NCBI GenBank assembly: GCA_963823245.1
Contig: CAWGKQ010000006.1
Span: 135,828 to 199,827, forward strand
Source of the DNA: JAWVFM01 sp963823245
Lineage (GTDB): Bacteria > Actinomycetota > Thermoleophilia > Solirubrobacterales > 70-9
Length of the DNA stretch: 64,000 bases
Reading direction: 5' to 3'
Shown here: positions 53,509-62,537 of the stretch, piece after piece
How the letters are laid out: the number at the start of each line of letters is the position of its first letter
How positions within the stretch are numbered: position 1 is the first letter of the stretch
Translations under genes and position numbers: made by a program
Notes under the pieces: model-generated
Databases searched by the model: none
What the model saw: only the letters and a program-made list of their open reading frames with translations
Told to the model about the DNA's origin: nothing

Positions 53509-55076
53509 TCGACCGGGGCGGCGGGGCGGGGAAGGAGTTCAGGACGGTGGGCAACGCCAGCCTGAACGCGGCCCGCCGGACCCGCGAGCTGGACTGGCTG
53601 GACACGACCGGCAAGGTCGACGTCCTGGTCATCGGCGGCGGGGTGACCGGCGCCGGCATCGCCCTGGACGCGGCCGCCCGCGGCCTGTCCGGTGCCCTGG
53701 TCGAGAAGCACGACCTCGCGTTCGGCACCAGCCGCTGGAGTTCGAAGCTCGTGCACGGCGGGCTGCGCTACCTCGTGTCCGGTCATGTCGGCATCGCGTA
53801 CGAGAGCGCGGTCGAGCGCGGCATCCTGATGAAGACGACCGCGCCACACCTGGTCCACCCGATGCCGCAAGTCGCGCCATGGTTGCCGCAGGCACAGTTC
53901 GCGCAGGCGGCAATGCTGCGGTCGGCGTTCCTCGGCGGCGACATCCTGCGTACGTTCGCGCGGACCAGCGACGACTTCCTGCCGCACTCGCGCCGGGTCA
54001 GCTCGGCCGAGATCCTCCGCTACGCCCCGACCCTGCGGCCGGAGGGCCTGCGCGGCGGCTTCCTGACCTGGGACGGTCAGTTGTACGACGACGCCCGGCT
54101 GGTGGTCGCGATCGCGCGGACCGCGGCGCAGTACGGCGCCCGTGTCCTCACCCGGGTCGCCGCCACCGAGGTCACCGGACGCGGTGCGGTCCTGGTCGAC
54201 GAACTGACCGGGCACCGGCTGTCCGTGGACGCGAAGGTGGTGATCAACGCCGCCGGGATCTGGGCCGGTCAGGTCGCCGCCGGCATCAGGCTGCGTCCCA
54301 GCCGGGGCACGCACCTGGTCTTACCTCAGTCCGCCTTCGGCGGGTTGTCCGCATCCTCACCGTGCCCGTGCCGGGTGAGCTCCACCGCGTGGTGATGGCG
54401 ATCCCGGCGCCGGACGACCGGGTGTACGTCGGTCTGACCGACGAGGACGCGCCCGGCCCGGTGGACGACGTACCGCAGGCGACCGACGCGGAGATCGACT
54501 TCCTGCTCGACACCATCAGCAGCGCGGTGCAGACGCCGCTGACCCGGGCGGACCTGCTCGGCACGTACGCCGGCCTGCGTCCACTCCTCGACACCGGGCA
54601 TCACAAGGGTGCGGACAGGACCGCGGACATCTCCCGGCGGCACGCGGTGATCACCAGTGACGACGGACTCGTGACGATCGTCGGCGGGAAGCTCACCACC
54701 TACCGCAGGATGGCGCAGGACGCGCTCGACAAGGCGCTGGAGCAGTCCACCCTCGAGGTACGCCGGCCATGCCTGACCCACCGGATTCCGCTGGTCGGTG
54801 CGGCCGATCGGTCCGGCTGGCGGCCGTGCGGGCGCCGTCGCGATTCGTCCAGCGGTACGGCGTCGAGGCGCCCGAGGTGATCGCGGGAGCGCCAGGGTTG
54901 CTGGAGCCGATCGCGCCCGGACTGCGGACGACGTACGCCGAGCGTTGTTCGCGATCCGGCACGAGGGTGCGCTGACCGTGGACGATGTACTGGACCGGCG
55001 GACCCGGATCGGGCTGTCGGCCGTGGATCGGGAGCTCGCGTTGCCCGCGGTCGAGCAGGCGTTCGCCACCGTCTAG
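53505..55076 (+). pseudogene. glpD: Glycerol-3-phosphate dehydrogenase GlpD (three frameshifts)
   Basis: GlpD oxidises glycerol 3-phosphate to DHAP with FAD at the membrane. From ATG 53505 the frame is open for about 280 codons: VLVIGGGVTGAGIALDAAAR (FAD-binding), SRWSSKLVHGGLRYLVSG, SDDFLPHSRRVSSAEIL, VVINAAGIWAGQVA. Breaks near 54340, 54815 and 54940 divide the end: VMAIPAPDDRVYVGLTDED, LVTIVGGKLTTYRRMAQDAL, VQRYGVEAPEVIAGAPGLL, and LFAIRHEGALTVDDVLDRRT with TAG at 55076. All pieces are conserved, so indels are a likely cause. The TetR stop overlaps its ATG. Confidence 0.85.
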
Positions 55077-55152
55077 TTGCAGCTTTTCACCTGTGGACAA
55101 GGGGTTGATCGCTCCTGGCCGTGGGATAACTTGGCTGCGGGGAGGTGGACAG

Positions 55153-56108
55153 ATGACGCAGCCGTATCCGGCCAATATCCGCAGTATCCGGGCCCGTATC
55201 GCCCGATGCCGTACCAGCCGCGCCGATACCGCCGCGGTACCGGCCGCTGCGGAAGATCGCGCTGGTCAGCATCGTGCTGATGGGGCTGACCGCGGTCGCG
55301 GCGGTGATCCAGTCCGCGCTCCTGTGGAGTTCTACGACGACGTCAAGCGGTTCGTCTACGGATTGCTGTCCGAGGAGGAGGTCAACCGCGGCATCCAGTC
55401 GATCGCCGGCACCGGACCGCTGCTCAACCTGGTCAGCTACCTGCTGATGGGCACGGCGGTCGCCTTCCTGATCTGGCTGTGGCAAGCGCGGGAGAACACC
55501 GACTTCCTGCACTCACCGCTGGCGCCGCGTCCCGGGCCGCCCGTCGACCCGGCCCGCGGCCTGCATCGGCGTGCGCAGGGCTGGGTGGTCGGCTCGTGGT
55601 TCTGCCCGATCGTGCAGTTCTGGTACCCGTTGGAGATCGTCCAGGACATCGCCACCGCAAGCGAGCCGCTCGAGCAGCCGGGCGCCACCCGGACCGGCCG
55701 GATGCGCGCGCTGCTGTACGGGTGGTGGGCGTCGTGGACGGGATCTGGGTGATCCTGATCGGCGGCGGTGGTATCGCCTTCATCGGCTTCATCGTGTGGG
55801 TCGTCCGCCTGGTCGACGCGGCCGACGCCGCCGACGCGACCGGTGACTACGTCGACATCTACGGCCTGCAGGACTTCATGGTCCGGGTCGCGCTCGCGGT
55901 CAACATCGGCTTCACCGTAGCGACCGTCCTGCTGATCGTCGCGGGCATCGCCGCCTCGCTACTGCTCCTCGAGATCACTCGGTGGCAGCAGGACCGGGTC
56001 GACGTTCCGCGCGTCACGGATGTGGTGCGACCGCCCGAGCCACCGCAGTACGCGCCCCGCTACAACAACCCCGGCCCGACCTTCCCGTCGTACGGTCCGC
56101 GTCCCTAG
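55153..56108 (+). pseudogene. DUF4328 membrane protein, third copy (frameshifts)
   Basis: This is the third DUF4328 gene in the window. The start is ATG 55153 with GGAGG 7 bases before. A Tyr/Pro-rich lead (GQYPQYPGPYRPMPYQP, in another frame), then a helix LVSIVLMGLTAVAAVIQSAL, FYDDVKRFVYGLLSEEE, VAFLIWLWQARENTDFL, RRAQGWVVGSWFCPIVQFWY, and after a break near 55740 IWVILIGGGGIAFIGFIVWV and VATVLLIVAGIAASLLLLEI follow. A Pro/Tyr-rich tail ends at TAG 56108. Some three to four one-base breaks occur. It is tail to tail with the PP2C-like gene. Confidence 0.75.
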
Positions 56109-56859
56109 GGGCGGCAGAGTACGACGCTCGCGTCGTCGTACCGCTTCCCACGAACGCCGGCCGGCTGGGCCTCGTCGTACGCCCAGACCCGGTCGACCAA
56201 CTCGCGCAGTCCGTCGGTGGTGAGGACGTCGACCAGGTCCTCCCACGGGTGGCCGTAGCGCTCAACGTACCGCGACGCGCCATCGGTCATCACGGCGACC
56301 ACCTCGACGTCGGCGCGATCCGTCGTACCCGTGACCGCCTCGTACGCCGCCTTGGGATCGGTGCTCGCCACCCAGAAGCCGCCGGGCTGGTTGCGGAGCC
56401 GGCGGACGGCCGCCAGGGAGTCTCGGGGAGGAGGTCGATGCGGTCGTCGCTGTGGACGGTGATCGCGCCGGTCGGTGACCGTACGACGAGGGGCGAGTCG
56501 GCCAGTACCAGGTGCTCGACGTGGCCCGGCTGGATCCGGAGCATCGAGACGGTCGACGAAGGGCTGTCCGGGTTGGTGATGTCACAGGTGTCGGCGTGCG
56601 CAGCTCGGACCGCGGAGATCGCGTCGGCCAGCAGGTCGGTGAGCGGCGCGGACGAGTGCGAGAGCAGCGGCGGCGCGAGCTGGGTCGCGAGGTGGCTGAC
56701 CAGCCAGGCGACTGTGTGCCGGCAGCCGGAGTCGACACCCGGTGGGGCGGTGGCGCCGTCGAGTACGACGACGAAGTCGGGCCCGGTGAGCACCAGGTCC
56801 TCGTTCACCGCGGGCGGTCGCCGATCCGGCGCGGGCAGGCTGAGCAAGCGGATCTCCAC
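56105..56859 (-). CDS. PP2C-like protein phosphatase (one frameshift)
   Basis: PP2C phosphatases remove phosphate from Ser/Thr with two metal ions. The first part has RRPPAVNEDLVLTGPDFVVV and LDGATAPPGVDSGCRH, giving the Asp and Gly of the metal site; a Ser/Thr-rich middle SPSSTVSMLRIQPGHVEH and VLADSPLVVRSPTG follow. Near 56410 the frame shifts; then STDPKAAYEAVTGTTDRA, VVAVMTDGASRYVERYG (metal-binding Asp) and GKRYDDASVVLCRP end the protein at 56105. The GTG at 56859 is the start. About 250 residues result. The target is unknown. Confidence 0.78.
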
Positions 56860-56871
56860 CTGTCCAGTCTC

Positions 56872-57756
56872 CTACGGCTGATCGGACCAACCGTCGGCAA
56901 GTGACTGTTCGAGCGAGATCTTCGGCGACCATCCGAGCTTGCGCCGATCAACCCGATGTCCGCCTGCTGCCAGCTCACGCCGGGACCGCCATCCTGACCG
57001 TCCTCGACGATCTTCGCCGGCTGCCCGCTCCGCTCGAACAGCAGACCGGCGACATCGCGTGCCAGCGTCGCCCGGCCGGTGCCGACGTTCAGGACCGGCG
57101 GGAGCTTGGCGTCCGCGAGCGCCACCGCGACCACGGCCTCGGCGACGTCGCGGACGTCGACGAAGTCCCGCCAGACGTCGAGCGATCCGACCTCGATCAA
57201 CTGGCGCGACCGGAGATCCCTGATCACGCGGCCGGGCAGGGTGCTCGCGGGCGCGCCGGGGCCGATCACGTCGAAGATCCGAGCACGACGGCGTCCGCGC
57301 CGTTCCGCTGGGCGCGCAGGACGAGTTCGGAGCCGGCCAGCTTGGTGACGCCGTACGGACCGGCCGGGCGGGGTTCGGTCTGCTCGTCCAGGCTGGTGCC
57401 GTGCGGACCACCGCCGTACTCGGCGGCCGAACCGAGCTGGACGAAGCGGGCGTGGCCTGCGTTGTCCCGGGTTGAGGCGAGCAGGGCCTCGACGGCGATC
57501 ACGTTGGCCCGGACGAGGTCGGCCGGCTCGCCCAGCGTGGCGCCGGCGGCGTTGACGATCACGGTCGGCTTGTACATGCCGATCTGGGTGTCCAGGGCGT
57601 ACGAGTGCATCGCGGCCAGGTCGCACAGCCGGTACGGCTCACCCCGGCTCCGGCTCAGGCCGCGGTACTCGACCCCGCGGTCGGCGAGCAGCGCGCAGAT
57701 CCTGGCGCCAAGGAAACCTCCGCGCCGAACACCATCACCCGCTCAGTTCCGGTCAC
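56872..57756 (-). pseudogene. NAD-dependent sugar-nucleotide epimerase/dehydratase (three frameshifts)
   Basis: An extended SDR. After repair near 57722 the start reads MVFG then GGFLGARICALLADRGVEYR, giving the Rossmann GxxGFLG. Then come TVIVNAAGATLGEPADLVRA, VQLGSAAEYGG, and PAGPYGVTKLAGSELVLRAQ with the YxxxK catalytic pair (YGVTK). Breaks near 57285 and 56950 precede RIFDVIGPGAPASTLPGRVI, DFVDVRDVAEAVVAVALADA and KLGWSPKISLEQSLADGWSD. The start is a GTG at 57756, with GGAGG just upstream. Substrate and product are unknown. It is divergent from the pentapeptide gene. Confidence 0.78.
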
Positions 57757-57819
57757 CCCTCCATCGTGCGGCCCGTAGTTGTCGGTCGGCCTACCGTTCT
57801 CCGTCGTCCGATCACAACT

Positions 57820-57843
57820 AGGTCGTGTCCGGTGACACGACCT
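57820..57843. promoter_or_regulatory. 10-bp perfect inverted repeat between divergent genes
   Basis: AGGTCGTGTC (57820-57829) and GACACGACCT (57834-57843) are exact complements with a 4-base CGGT loop. It lies between the epimerase start (57756, reverse) and the pentapeptide gene (57899, forward). The position and symmetry suggest an operator; a hairpin in the leader RNA is the other option. Confidence 0.5.
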
Positions 57844-57898
57844 TTGTCGGCGCGGGATGGCAGGGTGGGGACTCCAGGCGACCGACCGAGGGAGATTC

Positions 57899-58504
57899 AT
57901 GGCCGACCGTGCGCGACCGGGAGCGCCGACCGAGTCGACGATCCGTGACTGGGACGACGCCGACCCATCTGGGCAGACCTACCACCGGGTGCTGTTCATC
58001 GACTCCGACCTGACCGAGGTCGACAACCGCGGCGGGATCTTCGAGGAGTGCACGTTCCGCGGGGTCCGCTTCAACGCCTCGACCCACACCGACGCGGCGT
58101 TCGTGAACTGCACCTTCGTCCGCTGCTCGCTGTTCGACACCACCTTCACCCGGTGCAAGCTCGTCGGCAGCTACTTCGACGACTGCACCTTCAACCTGCT
58201 GAAGGTGTCCGGCGGCGACTGGTCGTTCACCGGTTTGCCGGGCGCGGACCTGAAGGGGACCGAGTTCACCGGGGTGAAGCTGCGCGAGGCGGAGTTGACC
58301 GGCATCCGGGCGGCGAAGGCGACGCTGCGCGACCTCGATCTGTCCGGCGCGTCGCTGCAGCGGGCCGACTTCACCGGCGCCGACCTGCGCGGATCCGACC
58401 TGTCCACGCTCGACCCGCTGACGGTCACGCTCAGAGACGCCCGGATCGACGTCACCCAGGCGATGGTCGTCGCGGCCACCCTCGGACTGGACGTCCGGCC
58501 CTGA
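57899..58504 (+). CDS. Pentapeptide-repeat protein
   Basis: The 201-residue protein is mostly pentapeptide repeats with the A(D/N)LXX rhythm: GIFEECTFRGVRFNASTHTD, FVNCTFVRCSLFDTTFTRCK, LPGADLKGTEFTGVKLREAE, and LSGASLQRADFTGADLRGSD. Such proteins form a right-handed square beta helix. Some mimic DNA and protect gyrase from quinolones, but most have no known role. ATG 57899 follows GAGGGAG by 5 bases. No signal peptide is seen, so it should be cytoplasmic. Confidence 0.88.
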   Translation: MADRARPGAPTESTIRDWDDADPSGQTYHRVLFIDSDLTEVDNRGGIFEECTFRGVRFNASTHTDAAFVNCTFVRCSLFDTTFTRCKLVGSYFDDCTFNLLKVSGGDWSFTGLPGADLKGTEFTGVKLREAELTGIRAAKATLRDLDLSGASLQRADFTGADLRGSDLSTLDPLTVTLRDARIDVTQAMVVAATLGLDVRP

Positions 58505-58506
58505 CC

Positions 58507-58566
58507 TGTGGATATCTCCGCGTAGTTGCGCAGTCATCCCCCGTTCTATCCACAACCTGTGGATAA
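58507..58566. promoter_or_regulatory. Cluster of DnaA-box-like sequences
   Basis: TGTGGATAT (58507-58515), CTATCCACA (58546-58554) and TGTGGATAA (58558-58566) lie within 60 bases. The last is a perfect TTATCCACA on the reverse strand. The middle and last boxes face each other, giving the palindrome TATCCACA-ACC-TGTGGATA. It lies in a 96-base gap between convergent genes, so it may instead be a terminator hairpin. A further TGTGGACAA, a good actinobacterial DnaA box, is at 55092-55100. Confidence 0.5.
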
Positions 58567-58600
58567 CCATCCGGATAACTTCGTACACTTTTTGTGATAT

Positions 58601-59245
58601 TCACCGCGCTCTGGCGACCGTGCGTAGTCCGTTGGCCGGTTTCGGTACTGGTACAGGCCGCTGAACCAGCCCGCCGCGCCGGTGCCGCGCCGGCCGCCGG
58701 GACCGTACGACGAGCATCGCGGCGTGCTCGACGACGTACGGGCCCGTCACCAGCCGGCGGCTGCGGGTGAGGGTCTGCAGGCCGGCCGCGAGACCGACCC
58801 CGCAGAACGTGCCGAGCGAGTTCGCGATCAGATCGTGCAACTGACAGGACCGCCCGAGCTGCGGGATCAGCGCCTGGATCGCCTCGACCGCGGCCGACAT
58901 CCCGATCCCGGCGGCGATCCCGTCGCCCGGGCGGCCGCCGGCCAGCGTGAGCATGCCGGCGGCCGGGACGAAGAGCAGGACGTTGAGCAGGCCCTGGAGT
59001 GAGGTGAGCCCGCCGGTGGTGGTCAGGTGAGTGCCGCACTGGCCGACCTGGCCCAACCGGTGTGCGGTCGGGCTGAGGGTTGCCGCGAGTACCAGCGCGA
59101 GGGCCACCGGTAGGCAGAAGGCCGCCAGGCGGGGGACCAGGTCGCCGGGCCGGCGCAGCGACGAGATGGCGATCGGCAGTGCCATGCCGGTGAGCACGAG
59201 CCAAGTGTCCAGTAGATGTGGGATGCCGCGATAAGTCTCGAGCAC
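58601..59245 (-). CDS. VanZ-like family membrane protein
   Basis: The 214-residue protein begins VLETYRGIPHLLDTWLVLTG and has several membrane helices, with the VanZ-type central part SLQGLLNVLLFVPAAGMLTL and SAAVEAIQALIPQLGRSCQL followed by HDLIANSLGTFCGVGL. The motif of Asn-Val-Leu-Leu-Phe-Val-Pro and the Glu/Gln pair before the D-x-x-x-N segment are typical of VanZ, a family linked to teicoplanin resistance in enterococci but of wider unknown role. GTG 59245 is the start. The C-terminal 45 residues are basic. Confidence 0.85.
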   Translation of the reverse strand: MLETYRGIPHLLDTWLVLTGMALPIAISSLRRPGDLVPRLAAFCLPVALALVLAATLSPTAHRLGQVGQCGTHLTTTGGLTSLQGLLNVLLFVPAAGMLTLAGGRPGDGIAAGIGMSAAVEAIQALIPQLGRSCQLHDLIANSLGTFCGVGLAAGLQTLTRSRRLVTGPYVVEHAAMLVVRSRRPARHRRGGLVQRPVPVPKPANGLRTVARAR

Positions 59246-59568
59246 GCGTCCGGACCCTCCCGTGGTCGACCGGCTGTCTCGATCTCTTCCTCGTCGATTG
59301 CGCTTCCTCACAAGACGATCTGCCCGTCGGCCCCGCGCCCGCCAGGCTTGCCCGGACATCTGCACGCACCCGCAAACAGTCCGTGACAATCCGTGCACAA
59401 ACCGTCACGGAAGAAAGGTGCTCGGGGCAACGATCATTCGCATGCCCTCCACCGATCGGTGGAGTGCGCGGTCAGCCGGACGAGGCGTGGATATGGCCCG
59501 GCGGTCGATGTGGACGAACGGGCCGGACCGCGACGCTGGAGTGGTCGAGCTTTCGAAAGGAGCCGGAG
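59246..59568. other. Divergent regulatory region with two palindromes
   Basis: The 323-base gap between VanZ and the sensor-kinase operon has no credible gene. It contains CCGTGAC (59381-59387) facing GTCACGG (59404-59410), and an 18-bp perfect palindrome CTCCACCGATCGGTGGAG (59447-59464). Both lie upstream of the three-gene operon starting at 59569 and are good candidates for response-regulator or repressor sites. The AAAGGAG ribosome site of that operon is at 59555-59561. Confidence 0.55.
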
Positions 59569-59982
59569 ATGTCCACTGTGGACGTGCGTCACCCGCGGAG
59601 TGCGGCAGCGTTGCGGAGTGTGCAACTGCTCGTCGGCGGGTATCTGGCCATCAGCGTGCTGACGCTGGTCGCCATCATTGCCCTGCGCAACGACACGGCG
59701 GCGGTCAACGCCGCGGTCTGGACCCGCGGCACGATCGTGGTCGCCAGCTCGCTGCTCACGTTCGCGTTCGCCCGGCGGGCGGCGCGCGGATCCCGGAAGG
59801 GGTTCCTCCGGCTGCGGCTGGTGTCGGCGATCATGCTGGTCGCGATCGTGGTGATCATCGCGTTGCCGGGCACCTTCCCGCTGTGGATGAAGTGCGAGCA
59901 GGCGATCTGCGGTCTGCTGTTGCTCGGGGTCGCCTTGCTGGTCAACGGCAAGCACCTACGGTCGGTGTTCACTGGTCGGTGA
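59569..59982 (+). CDS. Small membrane protein upstream of the two-component system
   Basis: The 137-residue protein has four likely membrane helices: LLVGGYLAISVLTLVAIIAL, IVVASSLLTFAFA, VSAIMLVAIVVIIALPGTFP and AICGLLLLGVALLVNG. A basic loop, RRAARGSRKGFLRLR, lies between the second and third. No family name was recognised. ATG 59569 has AAAGGAG 7 bases upstream. It precedes the histidine kinase by 10 bases, so it may be a membrane partner of the sensor, as seen with LiaF/VraT-like proteins; that is inference only. Confidence 0.7.
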   Translation: MSTVDVRHPRSAAALRSVQLLVGGYLAISVLTLVAIIALRNDTAAVNAAVWTRGTIVVASSLLTFAFARRAARGSRKGFLRLRLVSAIMLVAIVVIIALPGTFPLWMKCEQAICGLLLLGVALLVNGKHLRSVFTGR

Positions 59983-59992
59983 AGGAGGACGG

Positions 59993-61216
59993 ATGAGCGA
60001 GCGGGTGTGGCCGGTGCGGGTGACCGTGGTGCCGTACGCGCTGCTCGCCTTCCTCACCGCGGTCACTGTGCTGGTTCGCCGTACCGACCCTCGGGCGATG
60101 CTTGTCGACGTAGTGCTGTGTGCGGCGGCCGCGCTGTGGATGCTCCTGATGTTCACGCTGCGCCCGGCCCGGCGCGAGCGGTACGGACCCATGGTGGTCT
60201 TCATCACCGGCTTCGTGCTGATCATGGCGGTGCTCGTGGTCCGCGACTCGTGGTTCGGCTTCCTCACGCCGGCCGGCTACTTCTACGCGTTCGTCTTGCT
60301 GCCCTGGCCCTCCCGCCTGGTCGGCGTCGCGGCCGTCGCCCTGGTCGCCGGCACGGCGCAGGCGTACGACATCCCGAAGACCGACGCGTTCGGCCTGCTC
60401 GCGTACGTCGCGGTGCTGGGGGTGAACGTGGTCGGGATGTGCCTGGCCGCGTGGCTCGGCTGGCGCAGTGACGTGCTCAGCCGGCAGCGCCAGGAGGCGG
60501 TCGACGCGCTGACCGAGACCAACCGTCGCCTCGAGGTGACCATGGCCGAGAACGCGGTCCTGCACGACCAGCTCCTGACCCAGGCGCGCGAAGCCGGCGT
60601 GCACGACGAGCGGCATCGGATGGCCCGCGAGATCCACGACACGCTCGCGCAGGGCCTGACAGGGATCGTCACCCAGTTGCAGGCGGCCGAGCACGCCGCG
60701 GGCTGGCGCCGGCACGTCCAGGCCGCGGTCGGTCTGGCCCGGGAGAGCCTGACCGAGGCGCGCCGCTCGGTCGACGCCCTCCGTCCACAGCCCTTGCAGG
60801 CGGCGACCTTGAGCGAGGCGATCGCCGACGTCGTACGACGCTGGTCGGCTCTGCACGGAATCGACGTACAACTGGCGACCACCGGCACGCCACGGATGAT
60901 GACACCCGAGGCCGAGGCCGGCCTGCTCCGCGCGACCCAGGAGGCGCTCGCGAACGTGGCGAAGTACGCGCAGGCGACCCGCGTCGGTGTGACGCTGTCG
61001 TACATGGAGAAGGAGGTTGCCTTGGACGTCCGCGACGACGGCATCGGCTTCGACCCGTCCCGCCGGACCGCGTCCAATGGCGGCGGCTTCGGCCTGGTCG
61101 CGATGCGGCAGCGGATCGAGGCGCTCAACGGGACGCTGGAGATCGAGTCCGAGCCAGGATCCGGTACGGCGATCTCCGCGAGCGTCCCCATGACCGCGGC
61201 GGGGGCGTCGGCATGA
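59993..61216 (+). CDS. Two-component sensor histidine kinase (NarL/LiaS type)
   Basis: The 407-residue protein has about five membrane helices (residues 10-160), then a HisKA_3 dimerisation segment ERHRMAREIHDTLAQGLTGI with the phosphoacceptor His in REIHD, and an HATPase domain with TQEALANVAKYAQATRVGVT, VRDDGIGFD and GGGFGLVAMRQRIEALNG. It should autophosphorylate on a membrane-linked signal and pass phosphate to the adjacent regulator. ATG 59993 is used. Its stop overlaps the regulator's ATG. Confidence 0.93.
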   Translation: MSERVWPVRVTVVPYALLAFLTAVTVLVRRTDPRAMLVDVVLCAAAALWMLLMFTLRPARRERYGPMVVFITGFVLIMAVLVVRDSWFGFLTPAGYFYAFVLLPWPSRLVGVAAVALVAGTAQAYDIPKTDAFGLLAYVAVLGVNVVGMCLAAWLGWRSDVLSRQRQEAVDALTETNRRLEVTMAENAVLHDQLLTQAREAGVHDERHRMAREIHDTLAQGLTGIVTQLQAAEHAAGWRRHVQAAVGLARESLTEARRSVDALRPQPLQAATLSEAIADVVRRWSALHGIDVQLATTGTPRMMTPEAEAGLLRATQEALANVAKYAQATRVGVTLSYMEKEVALDVRDDGIGFDPSRRTASNGGGFGLVAMRQRIEALNGTLEIESEPGSGTAISASVPMTAAGASA

Positions 61217-61833
61217 TCAGGCTGCTGATCGCGGACGACCATCCGGTGGTCCGGGACGGGTTGAGCGGGATGTTCGCGGCCGAGCCCGAGTTCGAGGTGG
61301 TCGGCGTGGCCGCCGACGGCGCTGCGGCGATCGGTCTGGCGCAGGCGCTACGGCCGGACGTGATCCTGATGGATCTGCAGATGCCGGGCGTGAACGGCCT
61401 GGCCGCGATCGCCGAACTCGCCAAGCGCGGGGTCGCCGCTCGGGTGCTCGTCCTGACCACCTACGACACGGACGGCTACGTCGTACCCGCGATCGAGGCC
61501 GGTGCGACCGGCTATCTGCTGAAGGACGCACCCCGCGACGAGCTGCTCCGCGCGGTCCGCGCCGCCGCAGCCGGCCAGTCGGTGCTCGCGCCGTCAGTCG
61601 CGAGCACACTGATGAATCGCGTCCGCACGCCACCCGCGCCTGGCGTGCTCAGCCCGCGGGAACTCGAAGTCCTCGGGCTCGTCGCAGCCGGCAACACCAA
61701 CCGGGAGGCCGCCGCTCATCTGTTCATCAGCGAGGCGACGGTCAAGACGCATCTGCTCAATATCTACGCCAAGCTCGAGGTGCCGGATCGCGCATCCGCC
61801 GTCGCCGAGGGCTTCAGGCGCGGTCTGCTCTGA
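61213..61833 (+). CDS. LuxR/NarL-family response regulator
   Basis: The 206-residue protein has a receiver domain, IRLLIADDHPVVRDGLSGMF, with the phosphoacceptor Asp in DVILMDLQMPGVNG and the Lys in GYLLKDAPRDE. The C-terminal LuxR HTH is LSPRELEVLGLVAAGNTNRE and FISEATVKTHLLNIYAKLEV. It pairs with the preceding kinase through an ATGA overlap. Targets may include the palindromes at 59381-59464 upstream of its own operon, an autoregulation that is common for this type. Confidence 0.94.
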   Translation: MIRLLIADDHPVVRDGLSGMFAAEPEFEVVGVAADGAAAIGLAQALRPDVILMDLQMPGVNGLAAIAELAKRGVAARVLVLTTYDTDGYVVPAIEAGATGYLLKDAPRDELLRAVRAAAAGQSVLAPSVASTLMNRVRTPPAPGVLSPRELEVLGLVAAGNTNREAAAHLFISEATVKTHLLNIYAKLEVPDRASAVAEGFRRGLL

Positions 61834-61834
61834 A

Positions 61835-62446
61835 TCAGCGCCTGTGCTCGGCGACCGCGGCCGCGGTCCGGTCTTCCCCGTCCGCGCGGAGCCCCTCGAT
61901 CACCCCGTCGACGTCTGCCTCCGGCCGGTTCTGGCTGAGCTTGAACTTCGCCTCGATCCGGTTGATCGCGATCTCCACGCCGACGATCGCCCGGAGCTGC
62001 CCACTGACGAACTTCTCCGGCGCGTCGTCGACCGACCACGGTTCGGTCCGGCCCGCCTCGTGGTGATCCGACAAGCGCCGTACGACGTTCTCGACCCAGG
62101 CTGGATCGTCGTGCACGGTCATGGTCCCGTAGACATGCGCGGTGATGTAGTTCCAGGTCGGCACCACACGGCCGTGCTCGCGCTTGGACTCGTACCAGGC
62201 CGGTGAGACGTACGCGTCCGGCCCGCGCATGATCACCAGTGCCTCGCCGACCACGGTCCGGCGCCAGTGGTCGTTGTTCCGGGCGAAGTGCCCGAGCAGC
62301 ACGTTCCGCGAACGGTCGTGGACGAACGGCAGCATCGTCGCCACCAGCCCGTCCGTGGTCATCGTCACCAGGTCGGCGGCGCCGTGATGGGCGAGCAACT
62401 GGTGCACCGCCTCGTCGTCGGCGGCGAAGTGGGCGGGAACATACAT
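61835..62446 (-). CDS. FMN-binding PaiB-family regulator
   Basis: The 203-residue protein is a PaiB homolog: MYVPAHFAADDEAVHQLLAH, GLVATMLPFVHD, LLGHFARNNDHWRR, IMRGPDAYVSPAWYESKREH, VVPTWNYITAHVYGTMTVHD, and QLRAIVGVEIAINRIEAKFK with LSQNRP. PaiB in Bacillus represses sporulation and protease genes; homologs fold like FMN-binding split barrels. DNA binding is not evident from sequence, so oxidoreductase activity cannot be excluded. It is convergent with the response regulator. Confidence 0.9.
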   Translation of the reverse strand: MYVPAHFAADDEAVHQLLAHHGAADLVTMTTDGLVATMLPFVHDRSRNVLLGHFARNNDHWRRTVVGEALVIMRGPDAYVSPAWYESKREHGRVVPTWNYITAHVYGTMTVHDDPAWVENVVRRLSDHHEAGRTEPWSVDDAPEKFVSGQLRAIVGVEIAINRIEAKFKLSQNRPEADVDGVIEGLRADGEDRTAAAVAEHRR

Positions 62447-62537
62447 CAGCGATCCTCATCGGTGGCGAACAGCAACAGTCTCACCGACGCCGGCCGCCCG
62501 CCGACAGGGCCAATCCGGAGGATCTTGACCAGTCCAC

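Noticed and set aside
58507..58566. DnaA-box cluster as a replication origin
   Set aside because: Only three boxes, no AT-rich unwinding region and no dnaA, dnaN or rpmH genes nearby.
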